Below, in pieces: positions 16,501 to 25,027 of a stretch of DNA of 64,000 bases. Both the position numbers and the translations under genes were made by a program. Below the pieces are notes generated by a model. The model made no database searches. It was not told the DNA's origin and worked only from the letters and a program-made list of their open reading frames with translations. Source of the DNA: Pirellulales bacterium (GTDB taxonomy: Bacteria > Planctomycetota > Planctomycetia > Pirellulales > JAEUIK01); NCBI GenBank assembly GCA_019694435.1, contig JAIBBZ010000024.1, positions 1 through 64,000 of the forward strand. Direction: 5' to 3'. The stretch's first letter is position 1. Every line of letters begins with the position of its first letter.

Positions 16501-18740
16501 TCCAGCAACGCGGCAATCTGTTGCGACTCGGAGGTCAGTCCTTTCTGTAACTGTGCCAGCGCTTCCTGCAACGAGTTAACGTCGGTGTTCTTAAGAAGCG
16601 TGAGAAGATGTTGTGGATACAGGCGGAACCGTGAGGTGGGTAAGTGCGTAACGAGTATCGCGCTGGTGGGTTCGGTGTCCGTGTGAAACGTGACCTGGAA
16701 GGTCGATATGTCAGTGACAGGAAGCGTCATCTTGAGGCTGTTGATGAGTCCTCTTGCGCTTGCGCCGTCGTTGTCCGTAAATGTCCAGGTGTTTGGTGAA
16801 GCTGAGGCCGCTGGGCTTGTCGCAAGCGTCCAGCCGGTGGCGGTCGTGGCGAGCGTGGCGGTGCCGTTCAGGCGCGTGACGACGACTTTCTTGGCCTGGT
16901 ACTCTCCGGAGTCGGTTGAAAACTCGAGATCGCGCAGAAAGTCATTATTGGAATCACTCGGAGCAACGATGAAATTGCACTGCAGGGGATATCCCTTCGG
17001 TGGATCAACGGCATTGGCTGGGTGTTGGTGACGCGTCATTGCATACGAAACGCCGTTGCCGTTGGAGGAGGCGCAGTGGATCCGAACGTAGTACGGTTGT
17101 TCGACGCTGTTTTCGTTCGTGGGAAAAGCGAGTGCAGCAAGCGTGCTTTGCACTCCGGAAGGATCTACCGAAGCCAGGGGCTCGCCGGCCGAGGTCGCGG
17201 CGAGTGCGCCCACGACAAAGGCGAAATCGATCGACACGGGATCGGTGGACGTGGCGCCGCGCACGACGGCGACATGCTCGAACGGCTTGTCGGCGCGGGC
17301 GAGCTCGTCGGCTCGGAGTGTGAACAGCCACGGGGCGGCCGTGTCCTGGCGGGCGATCTGAAATAGAACATGCGCCGCGTTGGCGTGCGCGGCGTTGGCC
17401 TTCGTGGCGGCTACGTCAAAAGCAGATGTCTGTTGCGGATCGGTGATGGTGCGGAACAGTGTGTCGAAGGTTTCAAAAAACACCCGGTGTGCTTTCGCGA
17501 CATCGCTACTCGCTGCCGTGAGAGCGGATGGAGGGGATTCTGGTGCCGGCGCGATCTTCGTGAAGGCCTCGACAATCGCCTTCCGCGCTTCGTGTGCAGC
17601 CCGAAGAACGGGAAGTGCTAGAGGTTCATTGGCCTTAGGTGGGCCTGCGAGTGTGCACGGGAGAAGACGCAAGTTTCCGTCGAGCGTCGCGAGGCACGTC
17701 GGGCGCGCAATGCCGACCGGCGTCGGTAGCAATTGCAATAGAGACCGCCGCAACTTCGGGAGCTCGTCAGGCGGCATGTAATTGTTTCTGGCGAGGGCGT
17801 CGGCGATGGCCAGCAGAGGCGGCGCGACGACTCGCGCCAGCGACAGTGGGCTGAAGGGATTGTGCACTTCTACGACGGTCAACTGCGCTTCCGGCTGCTC
17901 TTCGACCGAGGTGATCGAGAACGCCTCGGGACTGGCGCGGTCAGTTGTCGCGACCGGCGCCAAGGAGTCGCGGTTGGAGTTCGGTTCTTGGTCATTGAGT
18001 TCCGGCACGATCAGGAGCATGTCGTTGGGCTTCAGTCCGAGGCCAACGCCTTGGAAATACAGCTGTTCGATGTTCGACAGATTCTGGGATCGCAGGTCCA
18101 TCGCCCGCGTGAGCCGCGGACGCAAGCCGTTCCATTCAGGTCGGGCCACGAGATCGTCGGTCGTCTCGAAGACTTGTGGCAATTGCGACGTGCCGGGGCG
18201 CGGCGTGCTCTTGACGGCAGTGCCGCGCGGGATCAGGACCTCGCGGGGCGTGAACGCCGAGGGGCCTTGCGAAGGTAAGCCTGGAATCTCCGGCGGCGTA
18301 TCGACTTCGAACGCCAGGTGGACCCGGGCTGCGACGCCCGGCCGCGGTTCGTAGCCGACCAACCGGCTCAATTCGGACAGCGAACGGAGGTGCTGGGCGG
18401 TCCGCAGGAACCCCTCGTTCGCAATCCGTTCCTGATAAAACGCCAGGACGTCGGCCACCGCGGCCCAGGCGTCGAGGAGCGCCAAGCTCGGATCGTCCGG
18501 ATCTCGGGTCGTCAAGCGCGTGCGGAGAATGGTTGCCAGCTGGGCCGGATCGTCCGGAGCTTCGGCGCCTGCCCGGCCCGGGTCGCTGGCGGCATCGAAC
18601 AGACTCAGCCGCGCGAGCATCGTGTCGAGAAACGCGGCATGCGTGCCCATCCGGTACCGCAGAGAACTCCGGTGCGGTGGGTTGGTCAGGTCGCGCGGCG
18701 TCAGTCGTTGCACGCCGGTGCAAGGGATGAGTCGCGGCAT
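13548..18740 (-). CDS. Large gp47/J-like baseplate protein (Pvc12-like) with helical insertion
   Basis: The ATG at 18740 is preceded by AGGAGG, so I reject a longer frame that overlaps the upstream gene. The product is 1730 residues, much longer than typical members of this 'putative baseplate assembly protein' family. The N-terminal part has the usual TRDPDDPSLALLDAWAAVAD and FYQERIANEGFLRTAQHLRS motifs. The C-terminal part has FGDGRSGYRLPSGMENVQAL, YRSGIGAAGNAEPGQIDQLV and LRGVTNPL-type strands of the Baseplate_J domain. About residues 707-1060 are a long alanine- and leucine-rich helical stretch with heptad character that is absent from ordinary relatives. It forms part of the wedge around the spike. 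Confidence 0.85.
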   Translation of the reverse strand: MPRLIPCTGVQRLTPRDLTNPPHRSSLRYRMGTHAAFLDTMLARLSLFDAASDPGRAGAEAPDDPAQLATILRTRLTTRDPDDPSLALLDAWAAVADVLAFYQERIANEGFLRTAQHLRSLSELSRLVGYEPRPGVAARVHLAFEVDTPPEIPGLPSQGPSAFTPREVLIPRGTAVKSTPRPGTSQLPQVFETTDDLVARPEWNGLRPRLTRAMDLRSQNLSNIEQLYFQGVGLGLKPNDMLLIVPELNDQEPNSNRDSLAPVATTDRASPEAFSITSVEEQPEAQLTVVEVHNPFSPLSLARVVAPPLLAIADALARNNYMPPDELPKLRRSLLQLLPTPVGIARPTCLATLDGNLRLLPCTLAGPPKANEPLALPVLRAAHEARKAIVEAFTKIAPAPESPPSALTAASSDVAKAHRVFFETFDTLFRTITDPQQTSAFDVAATKANAAHANAAHVLFQIARQDTAAPWLFTLRADELARADKPFEHVAVVRGATSTDPVSIDFAFVVGALAATSAGEPLASVDPSGVQSTLAALAFPTNENSVEQPYYVRIHCASSNGNGVSYAMTRHQHPANAVDPPKGYPLQCNFIVAPSDSNNDFLRDLEFSTDSGEYQAKKVVVTRLNGTATLATTATGWTLATSPAASASPNTWTFTDNDGASARGLINSLKMTLPVTDISTFQVTFHTDTEPTSAILVTHLPTSRFRLYPQHLLTLLKNTDVNSLQEALAQLQKGLTSESQQIAALLEKAKSAETDAQLAGAERLARLRDLLHGTKQIIATLTGQQEPAAWIGENPSSLEAVRAKLQETVQSLTSALSSAPPLLLKALALSELTIPDDVASDDKKKQLASALDLFVTRTLRVKDDLDQLLGVYALSAQTIRSELAHRTSAITSPLRRLLDDDTLKVAAWADKVQALRDSLKNLADSNACTRDDTDVLAKVGDSAEGLAKAIIPGQSPASDALSTAQRRLLGFVSRVRAPSQQPELNAGQSIGGELNQAVADLRAALRPGSAATVNDDQIVALLRDKTYLLPQVASSLTADEGRVLRAALAQHRQGANSPPRVYVFREQAPLFGWNKPAPFVTEKDGEHCPDTLHVSPGPGDNDVETDNRVFLDGGHPAVVPGSHLLIRQIDGNDQIVEVLQAKVRPRTQYCISNQCTEVEVSPSWWHPTAPLSEGTYHLPNEDAAKLEADLKKAHFQVTTEADGSANTIVKISFNSPADQINVLRTSLAFCSPALLPLAEATDRETIRDPNSPDPSRAIELDRIALDLSLGQGVIVEFAGRQLLPAGDDVQRVFARIEQLTHIGPRYFGDRFTTRLVLDRSLPANYSLETVRIYANVVEATHGETVHEILGSGDGDQAFQAFALKKPPLTYVPSRLDRGAVTDLEVRVNDVRWDRRHRLDDPQQAPPHYTLRHDADGNAKIIFGDGRSGYRLPSGMENVQALYRSGIGAAGNAEPGQIDQLVNAPLGVRGVTNPLRGDGGADPDGPLDIRDRVPLMSRALDRLISAQDFADFALSFAGVGKASAKLIGTKVFVSVAGTTPEALVPDSLILRNLREAFQQNGPPEASCEVAPAELVFLQIIAKVKIDPRYEWRLVEPQIRAALLTRFAYERMQLGEDVRLADVFQTIEQVPGVIYVDVDTFRARREDNTTEDDSAPRPRVAVHDAFEDQQPRPATHRETAPPDTQPAGTDVGNPVSSAAFGSAPATLQPAWVAEVCFLTPEIPNLLYLTQIP

Positions 18741-18742
18741 GG

Positions 18743-21601
18743 TCAGCGTCCTCCTCGCACTTCGATCGTCAGGCCGACGCGATGCGGCTGTACGGCGAAC
18801 AGCTCGCCAGGACCCAGCATCAGCAAGCCGTCGCCCGTGGCGTTGACTTGGGGTTGGTCCTGCCGCGCGAGGTAATTGATGAAGAAGTTCTCGACTCCCG
18901 GAAGCTGCATGGCCGCAATGGTCAAATCGCTCACATAGAGCGATTCGCCGATGCGCAAGCGATCGGGGTGGAACAAACCGAGCGAACCATCGGCCAGCTC
19001 CTGGTCGCTGAACAAATCGAGCAGCGCGCGGCGCAGCGGCCCACGCAGCACGTCGGGCCGGACGCACGCCGCGGCGTCGAGGACCAGGAACACCCGGCTG
19101 GCTATTGCGACCGAAATGCGATGGCCCAAGCGCCGCAATGGATTCAGGAAATCACGGACCCGCTGCTTCAAGTCTCCGTGCGACTCGGTCAGGTTGGCCC
19201 GAGGATCGAGGACCACGCGGGCCAGCCAATGGGTGCCGACATGCTCCAGAGAGACGGCCACGCTCTGCACCTGTTCGGCAAACCGCTCGCGGACGAGGCC
19301 GGCATAGTCTTCGGCGGCGATCGCACGCTGTTTGCGCTCGCGATACGCCGTCGGCGCTCGTAGCTTCACGGCCATCGTCGACTCGGGGTTGGTGCCACCC
19401 AGGGCCGGCAACGGGTTGGTCACTTTGCAGACTTGGGACGCGTCTGTATCGTTGCGGATCACGAGGTGACGAATGCGCTCGGCGCCGATATTTCCGCGCA
19501 CGCCGCCGCCGATGCGATATCGGGCGAAGAACTCCGATTCGACGGCAGGCTGACGGCCCAGGGCATCGTCGCCAAACCGCAAGTGAGCGCGCCCTAGGTC
19601 GTCGATCTCGACGACCACCTGCCGGTCATCGGCAGCCGAGCGCAAGAGGTCGTACACGGGATACCAACGCAGCGCGTCGAAGATCGCGGCGCGCATGGCG
19701 TCGTCGGTCAAACAAGTTATCTGATTCCACGCCTTGTCCGGGTCGCCATCAAACGAGCCCAAGGCATGACGCGGCAAAATACCGGAGATGGCCTCGATCA
19801 GAGTCGGCAGGAAACTGCCGAACTGCGGTTCGCCCTTGAAGGTGACCTGTTTCCCATCAGCAAGCCAAGCGGGCACCTTGCGCATGTCGTCGCAGTTCTC
19901 GAGCACGCAGCACAAGGCGGCCCGTAACGGCAGCGGAAGTTCTAAGATGTCGACCGCGGCAAGGGCCTCGTCCAGGTTGGGGATCAGCAAGTCGCTGGCA
20001 GAATCGCCAGCCTGGGGCGGCGCCGAGTGCACCAGATTCGCTCTTTGCAGTACTGCGCGAAACGGATACGCGTCGATCGTCGCAACGTCGGCCAGGGCGT
20101 CCGGGCTGCAACCGCCAGGGTCGGGACGTTGAGCGACGATGCCGAGTGGCTCCCAGTCGACCCGATGACCGTGATCGACCAGCACGATGTTGCCCCAGGC
20201 TACCGTGATGTCGTTGACCGGTGCGCAGCCGGCGACGGCCTTGCGGGCACGCAGGCAAAACGGCTGCCGTAGGGCATCTTCGCGAGACCACTCGATCCGC
20301 AGCGGATGCGTGCCGCAGGGACCGACGTGCGTCAACCGCACGGCCTGACGATGCATCGGGTTAGCATCACACTTTTCCCCGGTAAGCGGGCCAAGAACTT
20401 CAGCGAACACCAAGAGATCGCCGACCTTGAGTTGCAGCGTGCACGGGTCGTTGCAGAGATAGGCGCACGTAGCGCCGGGGGGCAGCCAGGCCTGATCGGC
20501 GTCCTTGTCGTACCAGAAGTGAATCGTGTTGTGTCGCTGGTAGAGTTGGATGTGCTGGGCGCCGCTGGCGGGCGGCGCGGCTTGTCGACCACACAGCGAG
20601 TGGTGATAAAAGGGTTGCCGTGGCGCGGCAGGCTGCGCTGCGCAGGGCCGGGGCAGATCGATCGGTTCGAAGGCCTCGGCGGTTTCTTCCCAGTCGCGTG
20701 GAAGTTCGAAATCTTTCAGTACGGCCGAGATTGCCTGGTGGGGCGGAAGTCCGGCGATCTCGGTCGTGAAGAAGACATCACCTTGCTTCAAGGTTGTGTC
20801 GCCGCTCACTTTGATTCGCACGAGGGTCCGCGCACTGCAGCCTTCGTGCATGCGATAGTCGACCAGGCGCGCGTGCCGGCGGACCGAGATCCGCTGACGC
20901 GCAGTACCCAAATAGGCTTCCGTGGCGACGGCGTCCTGGTAATAGCTGAGCCGGTCGCCCACGTAAGCGAAGACTTCCGCGAGCACGACCCCGATGTCGG
21001 ACACATGCCGTTCGCGCCAATCTGGCATCGTGACGGCGAGCCGGTCGAGAATCAGCTGGCGGAACGAGGCATAGTCCTTGGCGAGGTAATTGAGTTGCGG
21101 CTCGGGGTGCGTGGGCGCAGGCACCGGAGGATGTGCGGCGACGTCGACATCCACGATCGGCTGGCCATTCAGCCAGACCTCGGCCTCGACCGCCCGCGGA
21201 TGGAAGCCGCTGGGAACTTGAATCTCGCAGCGCGCGGGGCAGGCCTGCGGTTGCGGATCACTGCCCGGAGCAGTCGAACAGCACCTGGTGCGGATGCGGA
21301 CGCGATGGGGGTCCTGGACGCACGCCGGCTCCAGCTCGCATTTGAGAATTACGACGCTGCCCGAATCAGCCTGCGTGCCACAGACGGCGCAAGCGATCTG
21401 GCAATCTTCGGCATTGAGCAACTCGACGATGTGCTCGGACGTTTCCGGCGGAGCGTCGAACAAGTGCACCGCGATTGAAAACGTCGTCTTTGCATCCTGA
21501 CCGGCCTGCGACGAGACGCAGACATAGTCGATGCCGTTGTCGCAGCGAATGGGCTGCGAGGCGTCGACTCGCGGCAGGCAAGCCACGGCGAGGTTCGTCA
21601 T
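18743..21601 (-). CDS. gp47/J-like baseplate wedge protein (Pvc11-like)
   Basis: At 952 residues, with LNYLAKDYASFRQLILDRLA, RERHVSDIGVVLAEVFAYVG and DRLSYYQDAVATEAYLGTAR, it carries the conserved block of Afp11/Pvc11-type baseplate proteins. Further on, HLRFGDDALGRQPAVESEFF, YRIGGGVRGNIGAERIR and KVTNPLPALGGTNPEST match the Baseplate_J core. The first 110 residues are a cysteine-rich beta region (DCQIACAVCG, RTRCCSTAPG). ATGA overlap with gp25 upstream fixes the start. It pairs with the larger J-like protein encoded just downstream to form the wedge that holds sheath and spike together. Confidence 0.9.
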   Translation of the reverse strand: MTNLAVACLPRVDASQPIRCDNGIDYVCVSSQAGQDAKTTFSIAVHLFDAPPETSEHIVELLNAEDCQIACAVCGTQADSGSVVILKCELEPACVQDPHRVRIRTRCCSTAPGSDPQPQACPARCEIQVPSGFHPRAVEAEVWLNGQPIVDVDVAAHPPVPAPTHPEPQLNYLAKDYASFRQLILDRLAVTMPDWRERHVSDIGVVLAEVFAYVGDRLSYYQDAVATEAYLGTARQRISVRRHARLVDYRMHEGCSARTLVRIKVSGDTTLKQGDVFFTTEIAGLPPHQAISAVLKDFELPRDWEETAEAFEPIDLPRPCAAQPAAPRQPFYHHSLCGRQAAPPASGAQHIQLYQRHNTIHFWYDKDADQAWLPPGATCAYLCNDPCTLQLKVGDLLVFAEVLGPLTGEKCDANPMHRQAVRLTHVGPCGTHPLRIEWSREDALRQPFCLRARKAVAGCAPVNDITVAWGNIVLVDHGHRVDWEPLGIVAQRPDPGGCSPDALADVATIDAYPFRAVLQRANLVHSAPPQAGDSASDLLIPNLDEALAAVDILELPLPLRAALCCVLENCDDMRKVPAWLADGKQVTFKGEPQFGSFLPTLIEAISGILPRHALGSFDGDPDKAWNQITCLTDDAMRAAIFDALRWYPVYDLLRSAADDRQVVVEIDDLGRAHLRFGDDALGRQPAVESEFFARYRIGGGVRGNIGAERIRHLVIRNDTDASQVCKVTNPLPALGGTNPESTMAVKLRAPTAYRERKQRAIAAEDYAGLVRERFAEQVQSVAVSLEHVGTHWLARVVLDPRANLTESHGDLKQRVRDFLNPLRRLGHRISVAIASRVFLVLDAAACVRPDVLRGPLRRALLDLFSDQELADGSLGLFHPDRLRIGESLYVSDLTIAAMQLPGVENFFINYLARQDQPQVNATGDGLLMLGPGELFAVQPHRVGLTIEVRGGR

Positions 21602-21966
21602 GAGACGTTCCTCCGTGCGATGGTTTCGCGCCGTTGTTCGCCCGTCCGCAACACCGTATAGATCAAGTCGACCAACAAGGTCGAGTCATCGTGCGAGACT
21701 TCGAGTTTCTCCAATGCCAGGATGTCGCCCAGCCACCGTTGAATCGAGGCCTGCAGATTGACGGGCAAGGCCGCAGCGAGTTGATCACTGTTCGGCGCAA
21801 AGACCAGCTGCAGCGCACCACCGCCGAAGTCAGGTCGATTGACGCGTTCGCCGGGTGAGGTCATCAGCAATTGTTCGACCATCTCGAAAATGTGCCGAGC
21901 CTCGCTGCTGGTGGCCGTGCGGCCCCGCGCGTCGAAATCCCAGGGGTATTGAATCTGCAGTGACAT
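21598..21966 (-). CDS. gp25/GPW-family baseplate protein
   Basis: This 122-residue protein is the right size for the lysozyme-like gp25 family (Afp9/Pvc9). It has the characteristic EARHIFEMVEQLLMTSPGER, VNRPDFGGGALQLVFAPNSD and a C-terminal DLIYTVLRTGEQRRE. The conserved E-I-x-LLxT-xGERxxRPxFG pattern is fully present. The protein starts sheath polymerisation at the baseplate. It overlaps the following baseplate gene by ATGA, so the two are surely co-translated. Confidence 0.92.
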   Translation of the reverse strand: MSLQIQYPWDFDARGRTATSSEARHIFEMVEQLLMTSPGERVNRPDFGGGALQLVFAPNSDQLAAALPVNLQASIQRWLGDILALEKLEVSHDDSTLLVDLIYTVLRTGEQRRETIARRNVS

Positions 21967-21997
21967 AGCAGCCGTCGAGGTGTCGCTTGCCGGTGCG

Positions 21998-22306
21998 TTA
22001 AGTGCCTTTGACGCGCATCTGCGTGACCAGGATTTGCAGCGGGGCCCCGTTGTTCGTGGTGGCCTGGCTGTCGAACAGCAGCACGGGAACGCCGCCGCTG
22101 GTCACCCGCGTGGCGGCGACCGTCCAGGTTGCCGTCACACAGATTGGCGAAGGCGCGATTGGACAACCGGCGACGATATAGGGGTTGGGCATGGTCGTGA
22201 TCGGCTGATTCGACACGAGGACGCGCGGCTGCGGCACGGTCGGCGTCGCCTGGCCGCCGTGGCTGCACATCACCGTCGCACCTTGATGGAGCAGGAATCC
22301 GGGCAT
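21998..22306 (-). CDS. PAAR-like spike-tip protein
   Basis: This 102-residue protein begins MPGFLLHQGATVMCSHGGQA. It is short, glycine- and proline-rich and beta-structured, with C14, H16, C48 and C56 as possible metal ligands. It corresponds to the PAAR-like proteins (Afp10/Pvc10 position) that cap the spike in eCIS. Size, place between spike and gp25, and the GATVxCxHGGQA opening all agree. The tip would carry a bound metal ion and may anchor small cargo. Confidence 0.8.
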   Translation of the reverse strand: MPGFLLHQGATVMCSHGGQATPTVPQPRVLVSNQPITTMPNPYIVAGCPIAPSPICVTATWTVAATRVTSGGVPVLLFDSQATTNNGAPLQILVTQMRVKGT

Positions 22307-22316
22307 CGAATCGTTC

Positions 22317-22862
22317 TCAGGTAACCGTCAGGGCCGTGCCATTGATCGACACGGTGGGGCCGACCAGCTTGATCGAGGCGTTCGTGCCGTTGGAGATTTC
22401 GATCAGTTCGTTCGTCACGACGATCTTCGCTCCGAGCGGCGTGCGCAACTGGATCCCACCGGTTGGCCCCGGCAAATCGCTGATCTGGATCGAGTGTTGC
22501 AGCGGGGTCTGCACTGTCAGGCTGGGGATCTGGGCGGGAGTGCTCCGCGCGCACGAAGGCATCTCGGCCGATGTTTCCCAGAAGCAGCCGACCCAGATGG
22601 GATAATCCGGGTCGCCCTGTTCGAACTCGATCCACACCGACGAGCCGGGCAACGGGACCGTAAAGAACCCGAACTGCCGCCCCGCCCAAGGCAAGCACGG
22701 CAAGGCCCAGCTTGAAATGGCCGTGGCCGACACGTCGGGAACCAGGACCTGAATCCGCCCCATGCCTTTGGGGTCGCTCTGATTGACGACGACGCCCTTG
22801 TACTTGCCGTAGTAGCGATTGCGGGGCGTCAGGAGGTCTTCGATCGCGTCGGCTACGTTCAT
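22317..22862 (-). CDS. gp5/V-type baseplate spike protein (OB fold)
   Basis: This 181-residue protein has YYGKYKGVVVNQSDPKGMGR and IQVLVPDV, followed by SSWALPCLPWAGRQFGFFTV, PGSSVWIEFEQGDPDYPIWV and GCFW. This is the OB-fold of phage baseplate assembly protein V / gp5. The C-terminal 60 residues (GGIQLRTPLGAKIVVTNELI, EISNG...TVSINGTALTV) are short beta repeats that would form the trimeric needle. It starts with ATGA overlap to the hub gene. In Afp/PVC the hub and spike are one VgrG-like protein (Afp8/Pvc8); here they are two genes. Confidence 0.88.
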   Translation of the reverse strand: MNVADAIEDLLTPRNRYYGKYKGVVVNQSDPKGMGRIQVLVPDVSATAISSWALPCLPWAGRQFGFFTVPLPGSSVWIEFEQGDPDYPIWVGCFWETSAEMPSCARSTPAQIPSLTVQTPLQHSIQISDLPGPTGGIQLRTPLGAKIVVTNELIEISNGTNASIKLVGPTVSINGTALTVT

Positions 22863-23983
22863 GCAGATACCCTGTTAACGGTTGTGACGAGGCCGTTGCG
22901 GCTCAGTTCGAAGTCCTGCTTGTACTCGCCGCTCGCTATGCGATGCGTGACGCGCTCGACGTAGTACAAGCCGTTGTAGGCGTTGCCCGCGCCGCGCACG
23001 CTGACCAGGCGGCGCGCTGCGAGAATGCGGCCGTAACGCAGCACGTCCAGGCTGCCCTGCGCAGTGACAACCTGCGACGTCTTGGAGGCCGCGGCGAGTG
23101 CCAGTTCGGCGGCTTCGACGAGCGAAAATTTGGCCGTTTCGCGGAGGGCGCGAACTTGCTTGGGAACCGGAATCAGTTGGCCCAGGCGAGGGCTTAACGG
23201 ATTGATGTCGCCCAGCGGAACGGGCAACGTCATCTTGCTGAACGGCTCCTGGACCCAGGCGACGGGCATCACCTTTCGCTCGTTGTTGAAACTGAAACGA
23301 ATCGACTCGACGTTCGTGTCCGCGTCGTGGTTGGCCGAGAGCGGCGGTTGCGGAGCGCCGCTGCGCACCGCCGGTCCCCAATACGCAATGCTCGACCCCG
23401 GCGAGTTGCCGGGCTCGAGATAGAACACATAGCCTGCTCGTTCCGCGAGCAGTCGGATGTATTCCAGGTCGGTGCCTTCCTGGCGGGGAATCTTGTCGAG
23501 CGGGTTGGGGAAGATCGACGACAACGTAGGCACGACCCGCGGCTGAATCCCCAGGGCGGCGTATTTCGCCAGGATGAACGAGACGCGTAAGAACGACGGC
23601 ATCGCCGGAAACGGCAGCCCGCTGAATTGCTTGTAGCCCATGATGACCGTCAGGTCTTCGCCCGTTACGACCAAGGTCGAGCGCCCGTCGGCCTCGGGCT
23701 GCATCTGATGGTCGGTCATGAAACCATCGATCAAGACCTGCGGCGAGCCATTGAGCGTGACCATGAGCATCACGCGGATGGCCGGGATCGGCGCGCCACC
23801 GGACAATAGAAACAACGATTGCAAGGGCGAGCGCGGGCCGATGGAAAACTCCAGGCGAAACGCGTCCGGACCCCGTTCGCTACTGGTCACTTCAACGCGG
23901 CGCAACGCCTCGATCACGTCGCTCGGCACGGGACGCGGTACGGCGGGGCCAATCATCAAAGTGAGGTGCATACCCTTAAGCAC
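22859..23983 (-). CDS. gp27/gpD-like hub protein
   Basis: The frame starts with GTG at 23983 (GGAG upstream); an internal ATG four codons later is possible. The 374-residue product has VEVTSSERGPDAFRLEFSIG, GEDLTVIMGYKQF, then RQEGTDLEYIRLLAERAGYV and FYLEPG, the pattern of late-control gpD/gp27 hub proteins. FNNERKVMPVAWVQEPF and the C-terminal YNGLYYVERVTHRI with EYKQDFELSRNGL are also typical of planctomycete eCIS hubs. It forms the trimeric ring joining tube and spike, and overlaps its neighbours on both sides. Confidence 0.85.
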   Translation of the reverse strand: MLKGMHLTLMIGPAVPRPVPSDVIEALRRVEVTSSERGPDAFRLEFSIGPRSPLQSLFLLSGGAPIPAIRVMLMVTLNGSPQVLIDGFMTDHQMQPEADGRSTLVVTGEDLTVIMGYKQFSGLPFPAMPSFLRVSFILAKYAALGIQPRVVPTLSSIFPNPLDKIPRQEGTDLEYIRLLAERAGYVFYLEPGNSPGSSIAYWGPAVRSGAPQPPLSANHDADTNVESIRFSFNNERKVMPVAWVQEPFSKMTLPVPLGDINPLSPRLGQLIPVPKQVRALRETAKFSLVEAAELALAAASKTSQVVTAQGSLDVLRYGRILAARRLVSVRGAGNAYNGLYYVERVTHRIASGEYKQDFELSRNGLVTTVNRVSA

Positions 23984-24374
23984 GCGTCGGAGCTCCGGGG
24001 ATTCCTTCGGGCAGGGTTACGCGCAACGGACGGCCGACTTCGTGAACCAAGTCGTCTGGACGCATCGCGCCGTTCGCATCGCACAGCCGCCAGAACTGTT
24101 CCGGATCGCCCAAGTAGCGATGCGCCAGCAAGTCCAAACGATCGCCTTGCACGACGCGATGCTCGCGCAGTTCAGCCATCGCCTCGGGTGGCGGGAGCAG
24201 GCGTCGCTCGACATAGGCCACCTGGCGGCCTGACTCGTCGACGTGGCAGCGAATTGGCAACCCGTGATATCGACTCGTTGGCACGAAGGCCGAGGCCTCG
24301 AGCGCCGTCGGCGCGGGCAGCACCTGCCGCGGATCGATCCCCGGCGTCTGGCCGGAACGGAGAGGGGCGATCAT
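23976..24374 (-). CDS. LysM-like tube/baseplate junction protein
   Basis: This 132-residue protein has an N-terminal non-globular half and a C-terminal LysM-like region with EHRVVQGDRLDLLAHRYLGD and PEQFWRLCDANGAM. Proteins with ERRLLPPPEAMAxxREHxVxxGDRLD are regular members of eCIS clusters (Pvc7/gp53-like role). They link the tube to the hub rather than binding cell wall. The start overlaps the previous stop as ATGA. Confidence 0.8.
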   Translation of the reverse strand: MIAPLRSGQTPGIDPRQVLPAPTALEASAFVPTSRYHGLPIRCHVDESGRQVAYVERRLLPPPEAMAELREHRVVQGDRLDLLAHRYLGDPEQFWRLCDANGAMRPDDLVHEVGRPLRVTLPEGIPGAPTRA

Positions 24375-25027
24375 AGAGGAATCCTTTCGATGCCCAGGTC
24401 GCTCAGTCGCCCGCCGGCGGATAGTGCCGCCAGCCGTTCGCGCTCACCCTGGTACAACAAGTACAGACCCGAGCCACGATGACGAAAGCCCAGGTCGTTC
24501 ACGCTGAGCACGCGCAGCGATAGGCTGACCCGCGCGCGAATCGGATTGAGCTGCGTATCGAAGAACTCCTCTTCGATGCTCAGCTCGGTGATCCGGACCG
24601 GCATGACGCGCGACTTGCTCCAGACGAAGACGGTCAACGGCGCCTCGAGGGGCGTGATTTCGAGCATCCCCGCTTTCGCGCGGCCGTCGTTCTCCTTGAG
24701 CTGCGCAGTGGTCGGATAGACGATGAGTTCCAACGCCGCGAGGTCGGGAAACAGGCCGAATTCCACCGTGTTGCGGTTCTGGTCGGGCGTTTCGAGGCGA
24801 TCGGTCGCGTCGAGCTCGGCCTCGAGGCGAATGGTTTCTATCGGGGGCCCAGTCAGTCGCAGGGCCTGCGAGCGATCGCCCCCGGTCGCCTCGACCGACT
24901 GGGGCGCTAGAGAGCGTGAAACCGTCTGGGGATTGTATTGCAGGGGAATCACGCGCAGCGTCGCCCCGCTGCTCGGATCGAGCAGGACGAGTCCACCCTT
25001 AATCAGTCGTGGGCTGATCTGGCTCAT
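24371..25027 (-). CDS. Pvc5/7-like tube-associated protein
   Basis: This 218-residue protein has KGGLVLLDPSSGATLRVIPL, QYNPQTVSRSL, a GDRSQALRLTGPPIETIRLE segment and SLRVLSVNDLGFRHRGS. These belong to the CIS tube/T4 gp48-gp54-like proteins that start the inner tube on the hub. It is flanked on both sides by ATGA overlaps. I infer a tube-initiator role from family and place in the operon. It could alternatively be a second tube subunit. Confidence 0.8.
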   Translation of the reverse strand: MSQISPRLIKGGLVLLDPSSGATLRVIPLQYNPQTVSRSLAPQSVEATGGDRSQALRLTGPPIETIRLEAELDATDRLETPDQNRNTVEFGLFPDLAALELIVYPTTAQLKENDGRAKAGMLEITPLEAPLTVFVWSKSRVMPVRITELSIEEEFFDTQLNPIRARVSLSLRVLSVNDLGFRHRGSGLYLLYQGERERLAALSAGGRLSDLGIERIPL

